From: Ophthalmolycus amberensis
Taxonomy: Eukaryota; Chordata; Actinopteri; Perciformes; Zoarcidae
Reading direction: 5' to 3'
DNA: 64,000 nt
Assembly: GCA_024529925.1 (NCBI GenBank)
Contig: JAFEUB010000786.1
Coordinates: forward strand, 86,001-150,000
Shown: piece after piece, positions 25,401 through 35,819 of the stretch
Position numbering within the stretch: position 1 is the stretch's first letter
Layout: each line of letters begins with the position of its first letter
Notes under the pieces: generated by a model
Told to the model about the DNA's origin: nothing
Database searches by the model: none
Seen by the model: only the letters and a program-made list of their open reading frames with translations
Made by a program: the position numbers and the translations under genes

Positions 25401-28400
25401 TAGGAAAAGGTTGTGAAATACTTAGCTGTTTAGGCAACAAAAATTCTTACTTGGGTTTAGGCGAAGATCATGAAATACTTAAGTAAAGGCAACAAAACTA
25501 CTTAGTTAGTTTAAGGAAAAGATCGTGAAATACTTAGGTTTCGGAAAATATTGTAAAATACTCAGTTAGGTTTAGGCAACAAAACAACTTAGTTAGGTTC
25601 AGGAAAAGATTGTAAAATACATAGTTAGGTTAAGTAAAATATAGTAAAATACTTAGGTCTCGGAAAATATCATAAAATACTAAGTTAGGTTAAGGAAGAG
25701 ATTGTAAAATACGAAGTTAGGTTTAGGCAACAAAACTACTTAGTTAGGTTTAGGAAAAGATCATACAATACTAAATTAGGTTTAGACAACAAAACTACTT
25801 GTTAGGTTTAGGAAAAAATCTAAAATACTTAGGTTTAGGAAAAACATGGTAAAATATTTAGTTAGATCAAGGAAAAAATTGTAAAATACTTAGTTAGGTT
25901 TAGGAAAAGATCGAGAAATAATTAGTGAAGTTGAGGAAAAGATTGTGGTTTGGGTTAAAATAACCACGGCAGTGCCGTCACTACATTACGCAAGTTATGT
26001 TACAATTAAATCAACGTTGACTTCTCGTTTCACATGGGGAACAAACAGCTCTCTCCTGGCTGGTTGGCTGACCTATCCGCTTCCCCTCCCACCTGCCCCG
26101 CTTGCAGTCTTTATACTTCCTGGCTCACAATTACGTGGATAACATACAAAATAATTTCGTGGGATATCTACGAATTACGGCGCACTCTTTTTCGTAGGTA
26201 TAGCTATGAATGCTGGATGAGACCAGCCTGCTCCACTATACTTCAGAGGGAAACCACCACTATGTTTATTTTACCGCTACATTTACCGGATATTTTGCAG
26301 ATTATAACATGTTTGGGTTGTGAGCCCTTATGAATAAGTAGTGTCTAGATCAGGGGTGGGCAAACTTTTTGGCTCGGGGGCCACATTGAGTTTTAAAATT
26401 TAACAGACGGGCCGGGCCAGTAGCAGATGAATGGAGTGTTTGTGTGAACTAATATAAATTACAAGTAAAAGCCATGACCTAAAAAGTAACTTGCATTTAA
26501 TTCCAGTGGGAACAGTGTTGTTGGTCACCCTTTTTAACCAGTGCGTCAAAGTTTGGTGTCAGTTTGGTTGTGGCAATTCTCAGAACAGATCTGAGGTGTT
26601 CATCAGTTAACTGGGATCTTACACTGTATTTTTTTATTGCATAAATGCATATTTTATCATGCACTTACTTATTAAGCAGTCATTTTTGACACAGAGTTTT
26701 TAGTGTAATGGTTAATGACTGGTATTTTTAGCAGTTTGATTCTTTGAAGGGATCATACAAATATTTGACTGTCACATCTAACATTATCAGAGCTCTGCTC
26801 TGTTAAGTCTTTCCTTGTCTCTCCCCCCTGTGTCACGGTGTGGGTACATCTCACTGGCGTCAGGAAACGTATCAGAATACCCTTATTTTATTGGTTAAAC
26901 TGTATCACGTGACGTGATTTACAATGCATTGGTCGGTGTTTTTCCTGCACAGCTGAACAAGTGCCGTAAATGCTGGAAAGGAGCGTGAATAGCTCCGCTG
27001 CATAAAGCAAAGTCCCGCGACCCACTGAAAACGGGTCCGCGACGAACCATCAGTTGAGAATTACTGGTCTGCAGGATCGTGACGAGCGGTGAACAGCTGT
27101 TTGTGTGGCGTGTCTTCCGTCTCTTCGCCTACATTCCCCTGGGTCCTAAGCCCCTCCATGTACAGCTTCTTATCACCCTCTATGTACCAACGTACATTCA
27201 TAACAAATACCACGCATATTACGGTAATCAGCGTTGCATATGTGTCAAACTCTATCGGTGCATCTCCGGTCTGTCTTTGTTCATCCTGCATCGCTCTGTT
27301 CTGTTCTTTAATGTAACGTTACTGGAGCGACGGAGCCTCTCCCAGCTGTTAGCAGACTGTTGTGCTAGCAGGCTCGCTCGCGAGCTGTACCCAGCATGCA
27401 GTTCGGCGGTGAAATTTTATAAATGTACAATTATTAGTGTTACAAATTGTTTATGTGTCACAGACTGTTGTGTGCTGTGGTGTTTTTCTCTGTTAAAGAG
27501 CGTTAGTTGTGGGTTGTTAATTGTTGTGTTATAAAGTTATGACCATGACTAGAGTTCCCTCTCAATACATATAAGACAACTAGCGCTGACAGCGGGAAAC
27601 AATACATTTAGCTGCCTGTTGAAAGCAGACAGCAGTTGTTTCGGCTATGCCCCGGTATAATGGAGTGTGAAGAATTCATATCATACCGGAAATAAAAAAC
27701 CGGTGTACTGCCCAGCCCTAGTCTTTATTATAGTTTGGGCAATTTTGTGCCAATATCTGACGGGCCGGATTATAAGGCCCAACGGGCCGTATCCGGCCTG
27801 CGGGCCGTAGTTTGCCCATGCCTGGTCAAGATTATCTCCCCTCTAAAACATCTCAGTGGTTCCTCTTATATATTTGCTCAATGCCCAATGACCTAGAATT
27901 TTTGAATATTTCACAAAATAAAACAACTAAGATTAGAGAAAGGTCCAAAACATGAATACAAATGTATGCAGCAGAGATTTGTTTTTCTTCTGTCCTCTCC
28001 TATTAATCATCTTAGTGTTTTCCCTCAGATATATCTTGCGACCCTTTGGAAGGGCCCGACCCTTAGGTTGGGAACCACCTAAGGCAGGGGTCTTCAATGT
28101 TTTTCAGGCCAAGGACCCCCAAACTGACAGAGAGATGGAGCAGGGACCCCCAACTACATATATTGTATAAAAATGTGTTTTATATTAAACTGGGCCGAGT
28201 ACCGTGTGTACCTCTTTATTGTGCATTCAATACTAAGCTATTCAAATAATACACAGGTTCATATATTCATGTTTTTATTTTAAACATATGCAAGGTACAG
28301 TGAGTAGGGAGGCCGTACCACTGCCATTCATAAACATACCTTGTCAGCTGATACCAATGCCAATATCAATATTGTCTGTCAACTGCATGATATAAGATAT

Positions 28401-30537
28401 TCAAATTGACATTTTAATTTTAAACGTGGAAACAAAAAATTAGTAATGGCCTATTAGTGCCACTGCCATGCATAAAGATACCTGTTATCCTTCATACAAT
28501 ACTGAACTATTAAAATAATGGATAGATTCATGTTTAGAGAAATTTGTTTTCTTCTTTTTTTTCTTTTTTAATTGTCTAATCAACCAAAAAATTTGCGGCC
28601 CCCCTGCAGTACCCTGTTGAAGACCTCTGACCTAAGGGAATAAACCACCAAACTGTAAAGGATCTAAAACTAGCTCAACCTCCACCAGCTACAACTGCAT
28701 TGATGCATCATTATTAAGAATCGAATAATGTCATAATAACCGAATGAGTACTTTTACTTCGGTACTTAAGTGGGATTTAAAATGCAGGGCTTTCACTAGT
28801 AATGGTGTCTACTGGGCGTTCGTCAGTTTATACAAGCTACAATGTCACATGACTCTTTACAGATAAGAAGGAACGTGAGCAACAAGCTAATGACAGATTT
28901 AATCAGACCACATGCGTGTGCTTCCTAACAATAAATCTTCGCAGTTTAATTGACAGCATCTCCCAGCATCCCTCGAGCTCTGAGCTCAGCGCGTGCGTCA
29001 TCTCATCCACACAGGAATGTCCTTCGCCTCGACTCCAAAAACTTCAACTCGTTTCTGAAGTTACTCATGTGAAGTGAAGAAACAGGCCTCATGTTTGGCG
29101 ATAACTGATCGCTCAACTAGTTTAAGTGATAGAAGAGGAAATTTGATCTTGATCTATGTAAAATACTCACAAAGCAAAATGCACCTTAGGTTCAACAGTG
29201 AAACTTTAATTTGAGTTAAATTGATGGGTTGCCCAATAAATACTGCTGAATTCAAACCGATGCAGTTATATTGCCTCCAATATTAAATTATTTTCATGTT
29301 TTAAGTCCTCAGAAAGGATTTAATGGGGGTTAAGAAAGTATCACAATTTGGAGATAATATTATTTGACATTAGCTGCATTTTCACGTGGCAGGTGAGGAA
29401 TAATTGACGTAAAAACACTCCAACACAAGTAAAAGTCCTGCATCCTTTCAGATAAATTGCAGAAGCACTTCCTACTTAAAGTATCGAAAAGGTAGTCATT
29501 GCACAGCAGGATGGACCATGATGTACGTTAGTAGATTATTATTTATTGGCGTAATTATTTATTACCATTCAATATACCTGCTTGAGGTCACTTTAAACAT
29601 TTAATACACATTTGGGTGTTTTAATATGTCACACTGCTTCACCTCTTATCAGCCGATCATGTTTGGTAGGTCTTGTAACAGCTCAATAAAATATAGTGTG
29701 AAAAGAACAATAATTCCCTCTGATATGAGTATAAAATAACATGATGAAAATACTCCAGATAATAATAATAATGCTGCATTATGAATAAACTACTCTTTTT
29801 CTGATACTGAATAGAACATTATAAATGCAAGGCTTTTACATGGAACAGAGTATTTGTTTAGACTGTGGTATTGCTACTTATACTTAATTAAAGGATCTGA
29901 ATACTTCTTCCAACACTCTGGAAGACGAAAAAAAGGTGTGTGTGGGGTGGGGTGGGGGGAATAGAAGTCACAGTAAAACACAGTGGAGTAAAAGTATTTA
30001 AGTACTCAGCTCCGTTACACAAGTAAAAGTAGCAGTATCACAATGGAAAAACACTCCGATATACGTAAAAGTACCGCATTCAAAATCTCACTCAGGTAAA
30101 AGTAAAAGAGCATAAGTACCACCAGCTAAATGCGTCACTGAACGAATCAAAAGTAACGTTATTGTATCATTAAAACCGGTTCATTAGTGTTGTTTTACTG
30201 TCGTGAATAATTTGAAGTACTTCCTTGACTGCTGGGTGTAGTGACATGAAGTAGAGTTTAAAGTATACTATAATATTTAGAGTAGTATTAAACACTCAAG
30301 TAACTGTGGCTTTAAAACTGCACACGTTGTGACAGCGACCTGCTTTTTTATTTTCATCAGTGGCGTGTCCTTTTTCTCACGCGCTCCCCTTCTCTACATT
30401 TTAGCACCGTGTGGTTTAACAGCGCGAACACACGCAGAGAAACCAGAGACAACACACTTCTTCCTCCCGTTGAACGGTAGAAACCAACAGAACTTACCGA
30501 TAAGCGAGAGGAGCGCTGAGGGTTTCCTGTTCCCCAT
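19498..30537 (-). CDS. ereg: Epiregulin-like EGF-family ligand precursor, 154 aa, 5 exons
   Basis: Exons are 30498-30537, 23293-23376, 21894-22020, 21654-21800 and 19498-19564, 465 bases in all, with matching phases and GT-AG introns. The product is a type I membrane precursor of a soluble EGFR/ErbB4 ligand. Seen: a hydrophobic start (SALLSLIGVMLLW, residues 7-19), a short propeptide, a dibasic KR at 52-53 just before the EGF domain, and EGF cysteines at 58, 66, 72, 83, 85 and 94. A transmembrane segment spans about 109-131, followed by a basic tail (WYKKNKFPRQQKRQ...) ending VQTA. The CMLLVDLNEHHCKC stretch and the FCCKWYKKNK junction resemble mammalian EREG more than EPGN or AREG. The intron between the EGF and membrane exons is only 93 bases and contains (CA)14 on the plus strand. 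Intron 1 is 7.1 kb and full of repeats. Confidence 0.9.
19565..21653. other. ereg intron 4, repeat-bearing
   Basis: About 2.1 kb. The acceptor side carries an A run at 19569-19584 (poly-T in the sense strand), which serves as a strong pyrimidine tract. A LINE/SINE tail lies at 21300-21380 (listed separately). Nothing else recognised. Confidence 0.5.
21300..21380. repeat. L2-type LINE/SINE 3' tail
   Basis: (TAA)n followed by 'ctttatttatatagcacctt' and 'cacaaagtgctttgacag'. This is the characteristic end of fish L2-related retroposons. A related tail terminates the LINE near 40810-40880, and a plus-strand version lies at about 22530-22580 ('ggtgtataaataaagt' plus poly-A). Confidence 0.55.
22728..23000. 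mobile_element. Degraded hAT-type MITE in ereg intron 2
   Basis: Left end TAGAGCTGCAACGAACGATT, right end a diverged inverted match, AATCGTTTCAACTCTCA. The interior has the 'tgtttgatattttaccttga' style of a repeat common in fish. No clean target duplication. A related right half may be at about 22330-22430 ('cttacagccctaattt'), and a fragment at 51915-51980. Confidence 0.4.
23490..24040. repeat. Approximately 500-bp dispersed repeat, copy 1
   Basis: Shares an ordered series of phrases with 47115-47580 in the same orientation: 'cattttggccgt(t/c)gccat', 'cgacctgtcaatcaca', 'ctctgctttatggtct', 'aatgtttactgaggtaataa', 'gcaaccagaggagtcgcc' and 'gctggtcagtagagagaatg'. Lies in ereg intron 1. No protein frame; a non-autonomous element is likely. 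Confidence 0.7.
25290..25940. repeat. Minisatellite of the 'gttaggtttaggaaaagat' type in ereg intron 1
   Basis: About fifteen diverged units alternate 'gttaggtttaggcaacaaaa' and 'aggaaaagatcgtgaaatac'. Unit lengths vary. The array ends in a unique tail (25945-26100: 'gccgtcactacattacgcaa', 'gttgacttctcgtttcacat') that is also found once, with a single unit, at 56385-56530. So this is local expansion of a dispersed repeat. Confidence 0.75.
26351..27824. mobile_element. Non-autonomous Charlie-like hAT element, 1.47 kb, with nested fragments
   Basis: Left end CAGGGGTGGGCAAACTTTTT, right end (reverse complement) CAGGCATGGGCAAACTACGG. Flanked by GTCTAGAT (26343-26350) and GTCAAGAT (27825-27832), an 8-bp target duplication with one mismatch. 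The interior is composite. At about 27000-27070 there is a SPIN-like end ('ccatcagttgagaattactg'). At 27089-27250 there is a block shared with the MITE at 2375-3104. At 27690-27720 there is another hAT-type end ('gtactgcccagccctag'). No transposase frame survives; the 151-codon frame at 27079-27534 is not a known domain. Lies in ereg intron 1. Confidence 0.75.
28085..28629. mobile_element. Non-autonomous hAT element, 545 bp
   Basis: Left end CAGGGGTCTTCAATG, right end (reverse complement) CAGAGGTCTTCAACA. Perfect 8-bp target duplication ACCTAAGG at 28077-28084 and 28630-28637. It inserted into the decayed right end of an older hAT copy ('cgaccctttggaagggcccg' to 'ggttgggaaccacc', about 28040-28080). 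No coding capacity. Lies in ereg intron 1. Confidence 0.82.
28740..30130. repeat. Fish repeat family of the 'aagtaaaagt/gcatt' type, several fragments
   Basis: Phrases such as 'cacaagtaaaagtagcagta', 'gtaaaagtaccgcattcaaa' and 'tacttcggtacttaagtggg' recur at about 28740-28800, 29400-29480 and 29960-30130. Outside this interval they recur at about 30940-31030, 31680-31790, 56600-56760 and 63640-63700. They are typical of a short inverted-repeat element abundant in spiny-rayed fish. Confidence 0.5.
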
Positions 30538-32613
30538 GCTCACGGCCGACAGACGGACAGGTCGATGACAGGAGGTGAGGCTCGGTGGGCGCGTGCAGGC
30601 AAGAGTCCTCTGGATTACTGGCACCTTCGATTTGTCAACAAAAAATAAATAATTGAACGATTAGTTTAAAAAGCGGCAGGTCGACTCCTCTCCTGGCACA
30701 CAGACAAACTGGAAACCAATGGGCTCCATCCTGCTGTCTGGGTGTGGTGAAAGACGCCTGTAATTTAGACAATTTCACACTTCAAACTTCAAAGTAGAAA
30801 AGACCCTGAAGGCACCATTTCAATCAACACAAAGAACGAGGAGGAGCTGCTTCCTGTCATCCTTTGTATCATTGATGGAGTCCTTTAAATTCAGATGTAC
30901 GTTTACTCATATTGTGTACTACGACATATACATATTGGTGCCAGAAGTATTCACGCCGTTTACTCAAGAAAAAGTAGTTATTCTACAATGTAAAAACACT
31001 CCTTTACAAGTAAAGGTCCTTCATTCAATATCCAACTTAAAGGTGCAACATACAGGATTCAGAGCATTGATATAGCAGCTTTTTAGTGCATGTTAGTGCA
31101 TTTGAGCGTTGCCGACGCTCTGTACTGCTCTCTACGGCGGTTTACAGCCGATAACACCGTCCTGACCGATGGTGTCGTTTGCGGAAGCGCAGCACCCACC
31201 CTCCGGTCCCCCCCTCAGGTGAACGCAGTTAGCTCTGTCAGCACTTTTGTTGTAGTTTGCACTGTTAGCACTATTAGCGCTGTTAGCAGCGAGTCGCCGG
31301 CTCAGCCGTCACAACGTTGAGAGGCAATGGAACTGCTCCCAGTCTCGGATTTAGTACCAGTTAATGTTAAAATGATCAGCAAAAATAAACGTAGTGGTTA
31401 TCATGGAGCAAAATGGCAAAGAGTTGTGTTATTATATATTAGCCTAAAGGGTTAATATGTATTATACCGAAGCAAAAACATGCAAGGAGCGTTTTACTGT
31501 TGTAGCCGGTCAAGGTGGAGTTGCTTTATATACTGCTGGTTAACAGTAACCTGTTGCAATGCATTAGATTTAACAAACTGTTTTGTTTGAAAGATCTTAA
31601 TCTATTAGCATCAGTAACGAGTAAAAACAGCTGAAAAACAAGTGTAGGGCAGTAAATAAACAGCACAATATTTCCGTCTGAAATATAGTGGAGTTTAACA
31701 TCAAATAAATCTCAGTACAAGTACATTAAAACTTAACCTGAGTGCATTATTGAGTATGCAGATACTTTCTACCTCTTCAGACAGATATAGTTTATACCCT
31801 ATGCCTGATTTGGAAAAATCCAACCTAATCATAGGCTACCTGCACCTATTATAGCATAAGGTAAGCATATTCAAGTACATATATTACCTCTCTTTTGTTC
31901 AAAAATATTTCACTATTAAGTATCTTATAAACACACTGGACTTCTCAAATCTAAAGAATTGAAATGACCCTGAGTTTCTGGCTTACTGTTCAAACTGGTA
32001 TTTCTGGTACTGGGTATACTGGTGAATGTTTATACATAATTAATTTCTAATAGAAACCCCTTTTTGCCATTGGTATCCTGGCATGGTTACATATTTGTTC
32101 ACTGATTTTAACTGTTGGATGTTAACACCTGTGTTTGTTTTTCATGTACCCTTTTTATATTTGTTTAAACAGATTTTATTATATTTTCAGTATCTTCATC
32201 ATTCAATTCAACAAGTTGTATTAGAAGATCCAAATGCATAATTTTCCCTCCTCTGAACACCCGTTTTACGTCATTTTGTACATGTGTACTGTTTGGTATT
32301 TGGCATGCAGCTCTTTTACATGTCAATTTTGTGATACAGTGTTATTAAATTAGCTTTTTTTGCGAGAGTTTTTGTCTCTGGATCCATGGGCATTATCCCC
32401 TCAAGGGAGTAATACATTCATATCTAACAGGCACACATCAACTTTTAAATAACAGTTGGCTTCCTACTGTATTTGACCCTTATGTGTCATAGGGACATTA
32501 CTGTTACATTTTTTTCTATTCATTCATAGATGTTCTAATCCAAAATGGTGCCATAACAAAGAACATGCTTGTGGAGTCTCCCATTTAGACAAAATATCCA
32601 TCTCCTTAAGTAA

Positions 32614-32644
<31 letters not shown>

Positions 32645-32696
32645 TTACTCAACTTTTACCCACAAAAATCTCAACAACACGTACATTTTTGATAAA
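30538..32696. other. Intergenic region between ereg and epgn
   Basis: Holds the ereg promoter side (no clear TATA box) and repeat fragments at 30940-31030 and 31680-31790. A GC-richer block at 31085-31330 ('gcgttgccgacgctctgtac', 'tgttagcactattagcgctg') looks like another fish repeat. (GT)n lies at 32617-32644. No gene seen. Confidence 0.45.
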
Positions 32697-32702
32697 TTTA
32701 TT
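32697..32702 (-). promoter_or_regulatory. Candidate epgn polyadenylation signal
   Basis: AATAAA on the minus strand, about 277 bases after the epgn stop codon. The (GT)n at 32617-32644 lies just beyond it; in the transcript this is a CA repeat and not a GU-rich downstream element. Reasonable but unproven. Confidence 0.45.
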
Positions 32703-32978
32703 ACAAAATCTAAAATAAATTGAACACTTTCAATAAGTTAATTGCTATAATACAATAAATAAATCAGATTAGTTCTCCCTCATTCTTTAAAGGACAATGA
32801 ATCATATCTGTTGAACATAAATAGACACGGTTTGCTCTTTCCTCCTCCTTAAAAAGTCCAAAGATGGTCTCTTAATTGCTTTGCAAATCATTGCCAATGC
32901 TGTGATTTATACAGTGTGATGGTTCATGTTTCATAATGACGATGAAGATGATGACAAACATGGGGTCACACCGACAAC

Positions 32979-33590
32979 TCAGACGGTGCAGCTTTTTTTG
33001 ATCGGTGCTGATTTTATACACCTGCAGAAGAAAAACAACAACCATATGAATTAGAACGTATTCTTGTATTCTTATTAACAATTCAATATGTGAATACTAT
33101 ATTTCTCCCACTGCTACGTGCCCCTATTCCTTTATACAGCTTTGTATGGAGAAAGCCTGCAGATACTCACCTCTTATTAGCAAGGCAGTAAATGATGAAG
33201 GCCAGGACAATGACGAGCATGGCGACCCCAAAACTGATGCCAAGCAGTTGCTCCAATTCAGGCGAAGTGTACGAGCGGTGGTTCAAGAACATGCAGCGAC
33301 GCCCGCTGTAGGAGGTCTTGCAGCTGCGGATTATACGCATAAATATGTGAGCGTATTCCAGAGTCGAACACGAACCAACATGTACATGTGGATAAAAAAC
33401 TAAAAACACATTCAGGATGCACAGTGAGCCTATAGGCCAGGCTTAAACATGCCTGAGATAACGCTTACATGCAAGAGGGTTCGTCGCTGTCTTGGGGGTA
33501 CATGCACTCTCCACCGTTTTCACAGAACGTTTCATGTTCACTTCTGCACGATCTGCTCGAGAGCAGAACCTGAGGTTCCTCCGTACTGCC

Positions 33591-33629
<39 letters not shown>

Positions 33630-34373
33630 CATCATCAACTATCAACCTTTTAACTTAAATGTGTGGGGGCCTATTTGTGCCATAGAAATTAATCAACTAA
33701 CAAAAAAGCAAAAATGATCGATACATGACAAAACAATAGTTTTTCAAATAAAAACTGAATGAACAAGAAATAAAAAATGGACTTTATTGGTTTGTTTAAT
33801 ACAAATTAAAATATTTTTTGAATAAGTGACAACATGTTTCATTTATTTATTTTTCCTCTTGTGGCAGGAGGTGGGACCATACTGCTGTCAAATTATTTAT
33901 TATTTACCATTTACCAAACCGGTCATCCTTTACAGAGTCATGGGGGGGGGGGGGGGGGGGGGGTCTTACCGTTGATGAGCTGTGTGGTCAGTGATGAGTT
34001 CCACAGAGCAGGAGTTGCTGTGGTCGGGAGGTTGTTAGTCAGCATTGCAGATTGCACTGTTGTGGTCAGGAGAAGCAGCGCTGCCATTGCTGAGAGGAGG
34101 GCTGGAACACATGGAGGGAAATAAGATTCTTTATCTCACAAATGCTGTGATACTTTTACTACTCAAAAAAAAATTGTTATTGGTATAACGGTATTCCCCT
34201 TTTTACTTTTATAGAAAGGGCTACATCACCAAAACATCAAACTGTAATGGTTTTTCTATAGGGACCTTTCAGTTAATTTAAACAAACTGCAAACTCCCCT
34301 AATTTAAATAATTTCAAATGTAATAAACTAGAACCTTACCGTGCTCCGCGTACGTCTGTCTTTGTGTAAACAT
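32979..34373 (-). CDS. epgn: Epigen-like EGF-family ligand precursor, 160 aa, 5 exons
   Basis: Exons are 34340-34373, 33970-34101, 33469-33589, 33171-33323 and 32979-33021, 483 bases, with matching phases and GT-AG introns. Type I membrane precursor of an EGFR ligand. Seen: a signal region whose hydrophobic core is MAALLLLTTT (residues 17-26), a short Ser/Thr-rich propeptide with a possible N-glycosylation site at Asn46, and EGF cysteines at 70, 78, 84, 95, 97 and 106. A membrane span covers about 122-144 and a 16-residue basic tail ends SCTV. The annotated ATG puts a polar stretch (MFTQRQTYAEH) before the hydrophobic core; Met17 would give a cleaner signal peptide but sits in exon 2. Assignment to epigen rests mainly on position between mthfd2l and ereg and on the tail (CLANKRCIKS, compare the RKRCLKLKS type). 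The EGF sequence itself is divergent. Confidence 0.85.
33942..33963. repeat. G22 homopolymer beside the epgn exon 2 splice donor
   Basis: An uninterrupted run of 22 G. In the sense transcript this is a C tract that starts immediately after GTAAGA of the intron 2 donor (33964-33969). A (GA)n tract at about 33595-33625 sits just upstream of the exon 3 acceptor, so intron 2 has a simple repeat at each end. Confidence 0.9.
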
Positions 34374-34450
34374 ATTGTCTTCTGCCAGTGTGATGTCTGA
34401 CGTTCTCAGCCCAACTCCCTCTGTGTGATCATCAACAAGCGTCTGCTGGA

Positions 34451-34458
34451 TTTATATA
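34451..34458 (-). promoter_or_regulatory. TATA box of epgn
   Basis: TATATAAA on the minus strand, about 78 bases upstream of the annotated epgn ATG. This spacing places transcription start about 45-50 bases before the ATG and supports exon 1 as drawn. Confidence 0.6.
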
Positions 34459-35819
34459 CAGAGCTCCCAACCACAAAAAATGCCGATCAATGAAGCAAAG
34501 ATTCTTTTTCTTCTTTTTTTTTTTTTTTTTTAAACAAGAAGTATTTCCTTCCTTTTCTCTGCATGCAGAGGCGAAGTATAAACCGGTTTGATGATGGTGA
34601 TCGGGGTATGTGATTGCCCCACAGCTCTTTACTTGTGGCCTCTTCTTTGGAAGGTATTTGAACCTACGCAATCCCTTTGGCAGACTGGTAGTTTCACTAA
34701 AATGCCCTTTTGGCAGTTTTAAAAGGTTGCTACATTGACGATTACAGGTGTTGTGAAAGCCTCAATTTCTTCAAAGGGGCTTATTACAGAAGCTATTTTG
34801 TTTCTTTTGGCAGCCTCTAACTTTTTGTATGACAGGTGAAGAGAGGATGTGTTGATACAAAAGAGAGAGAGGACAGAAGCTGTAAAGATTAAGTGAAGCA
34901 TTCTTTCGTAGATGGAAGTCAAACTTTGGAATATACAGTGTAAAGAAGAGGAATTAGCCTCCATTTGGTAGTTGGCCATCTCTTATTTTATTAAAATCTC
35001 AGTACCACTTTATATAAATTAGTATTAGTAGCTTTATTAATGGTTAATCAGTAATTTTTACATATTTGTTATCGATCTGTCACACACCATTAATAATAAC
35101 TTTTGGGTTTGACGCTTGCTTTGTTTTTTAGCTACATTTATAATAATCTTCTCTCTACATGTTTACTATCTTGAATAGTTGCACGCAGATCAACAGCTAG
35201 TCAAACTCTCAAAGTCATTAAATTAATTCCCCATAGAAATAGAATACGTGTAGAACCCTGACATTCCCATTCAAACCAACGTAGCAGGATTGTCCAAGCG
35301 GCGGACATTTTTATGTGTACCATTGCCATTGCGACCGTTGTAGCGGGCTCACTTCCGTGTCAACAAAACCGACTCACGGTAAGTTGCTGGCTAGTTAGCT
35401 AGCTTGCTATTTACGCCATGCTTTAATGCTACACTGGTTACAGAAAATGAGTTGTGCTGGTGGGTCTAACGGCCCCTCCACCTCTCTCCCCGCCGCTGTG
35501 GAGGACAAGCTACCGAGCTAACTAGCCGGCCATCCCGTCCGCTCTCTTCCCAGCGAGCTGTACACTGTTGTGCGTTGTCACCATAACAACTTCTTCTTTT
35601 GTACCATTCAAATGACTACGGAAAACAGTCCAATGTCCGTTCTACTCCTGTTGTATTAGTATTGAATTCCCAATTTTCACTTTTCAAGCAATACATGTGA
35701 TGAATTACAGCAAATCTGTGGAAGATGAAATAAGTTAAGTCAGTTAAATGAATATGACTCAAATTGTTATTTCCCAGGGAGCTTACACTAGATTCTTCTT
35801 TTCGTTCCACTGAAGCGTG

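Noticed and set aside
27079..27534. 151-codon plus-strand frame
   Set aside because: Lies entirely inside a non-autonomous hAT element, partly in the module shared with 2765-2940, with no domain. The likeness between the two peptides only reflects shared DNA.
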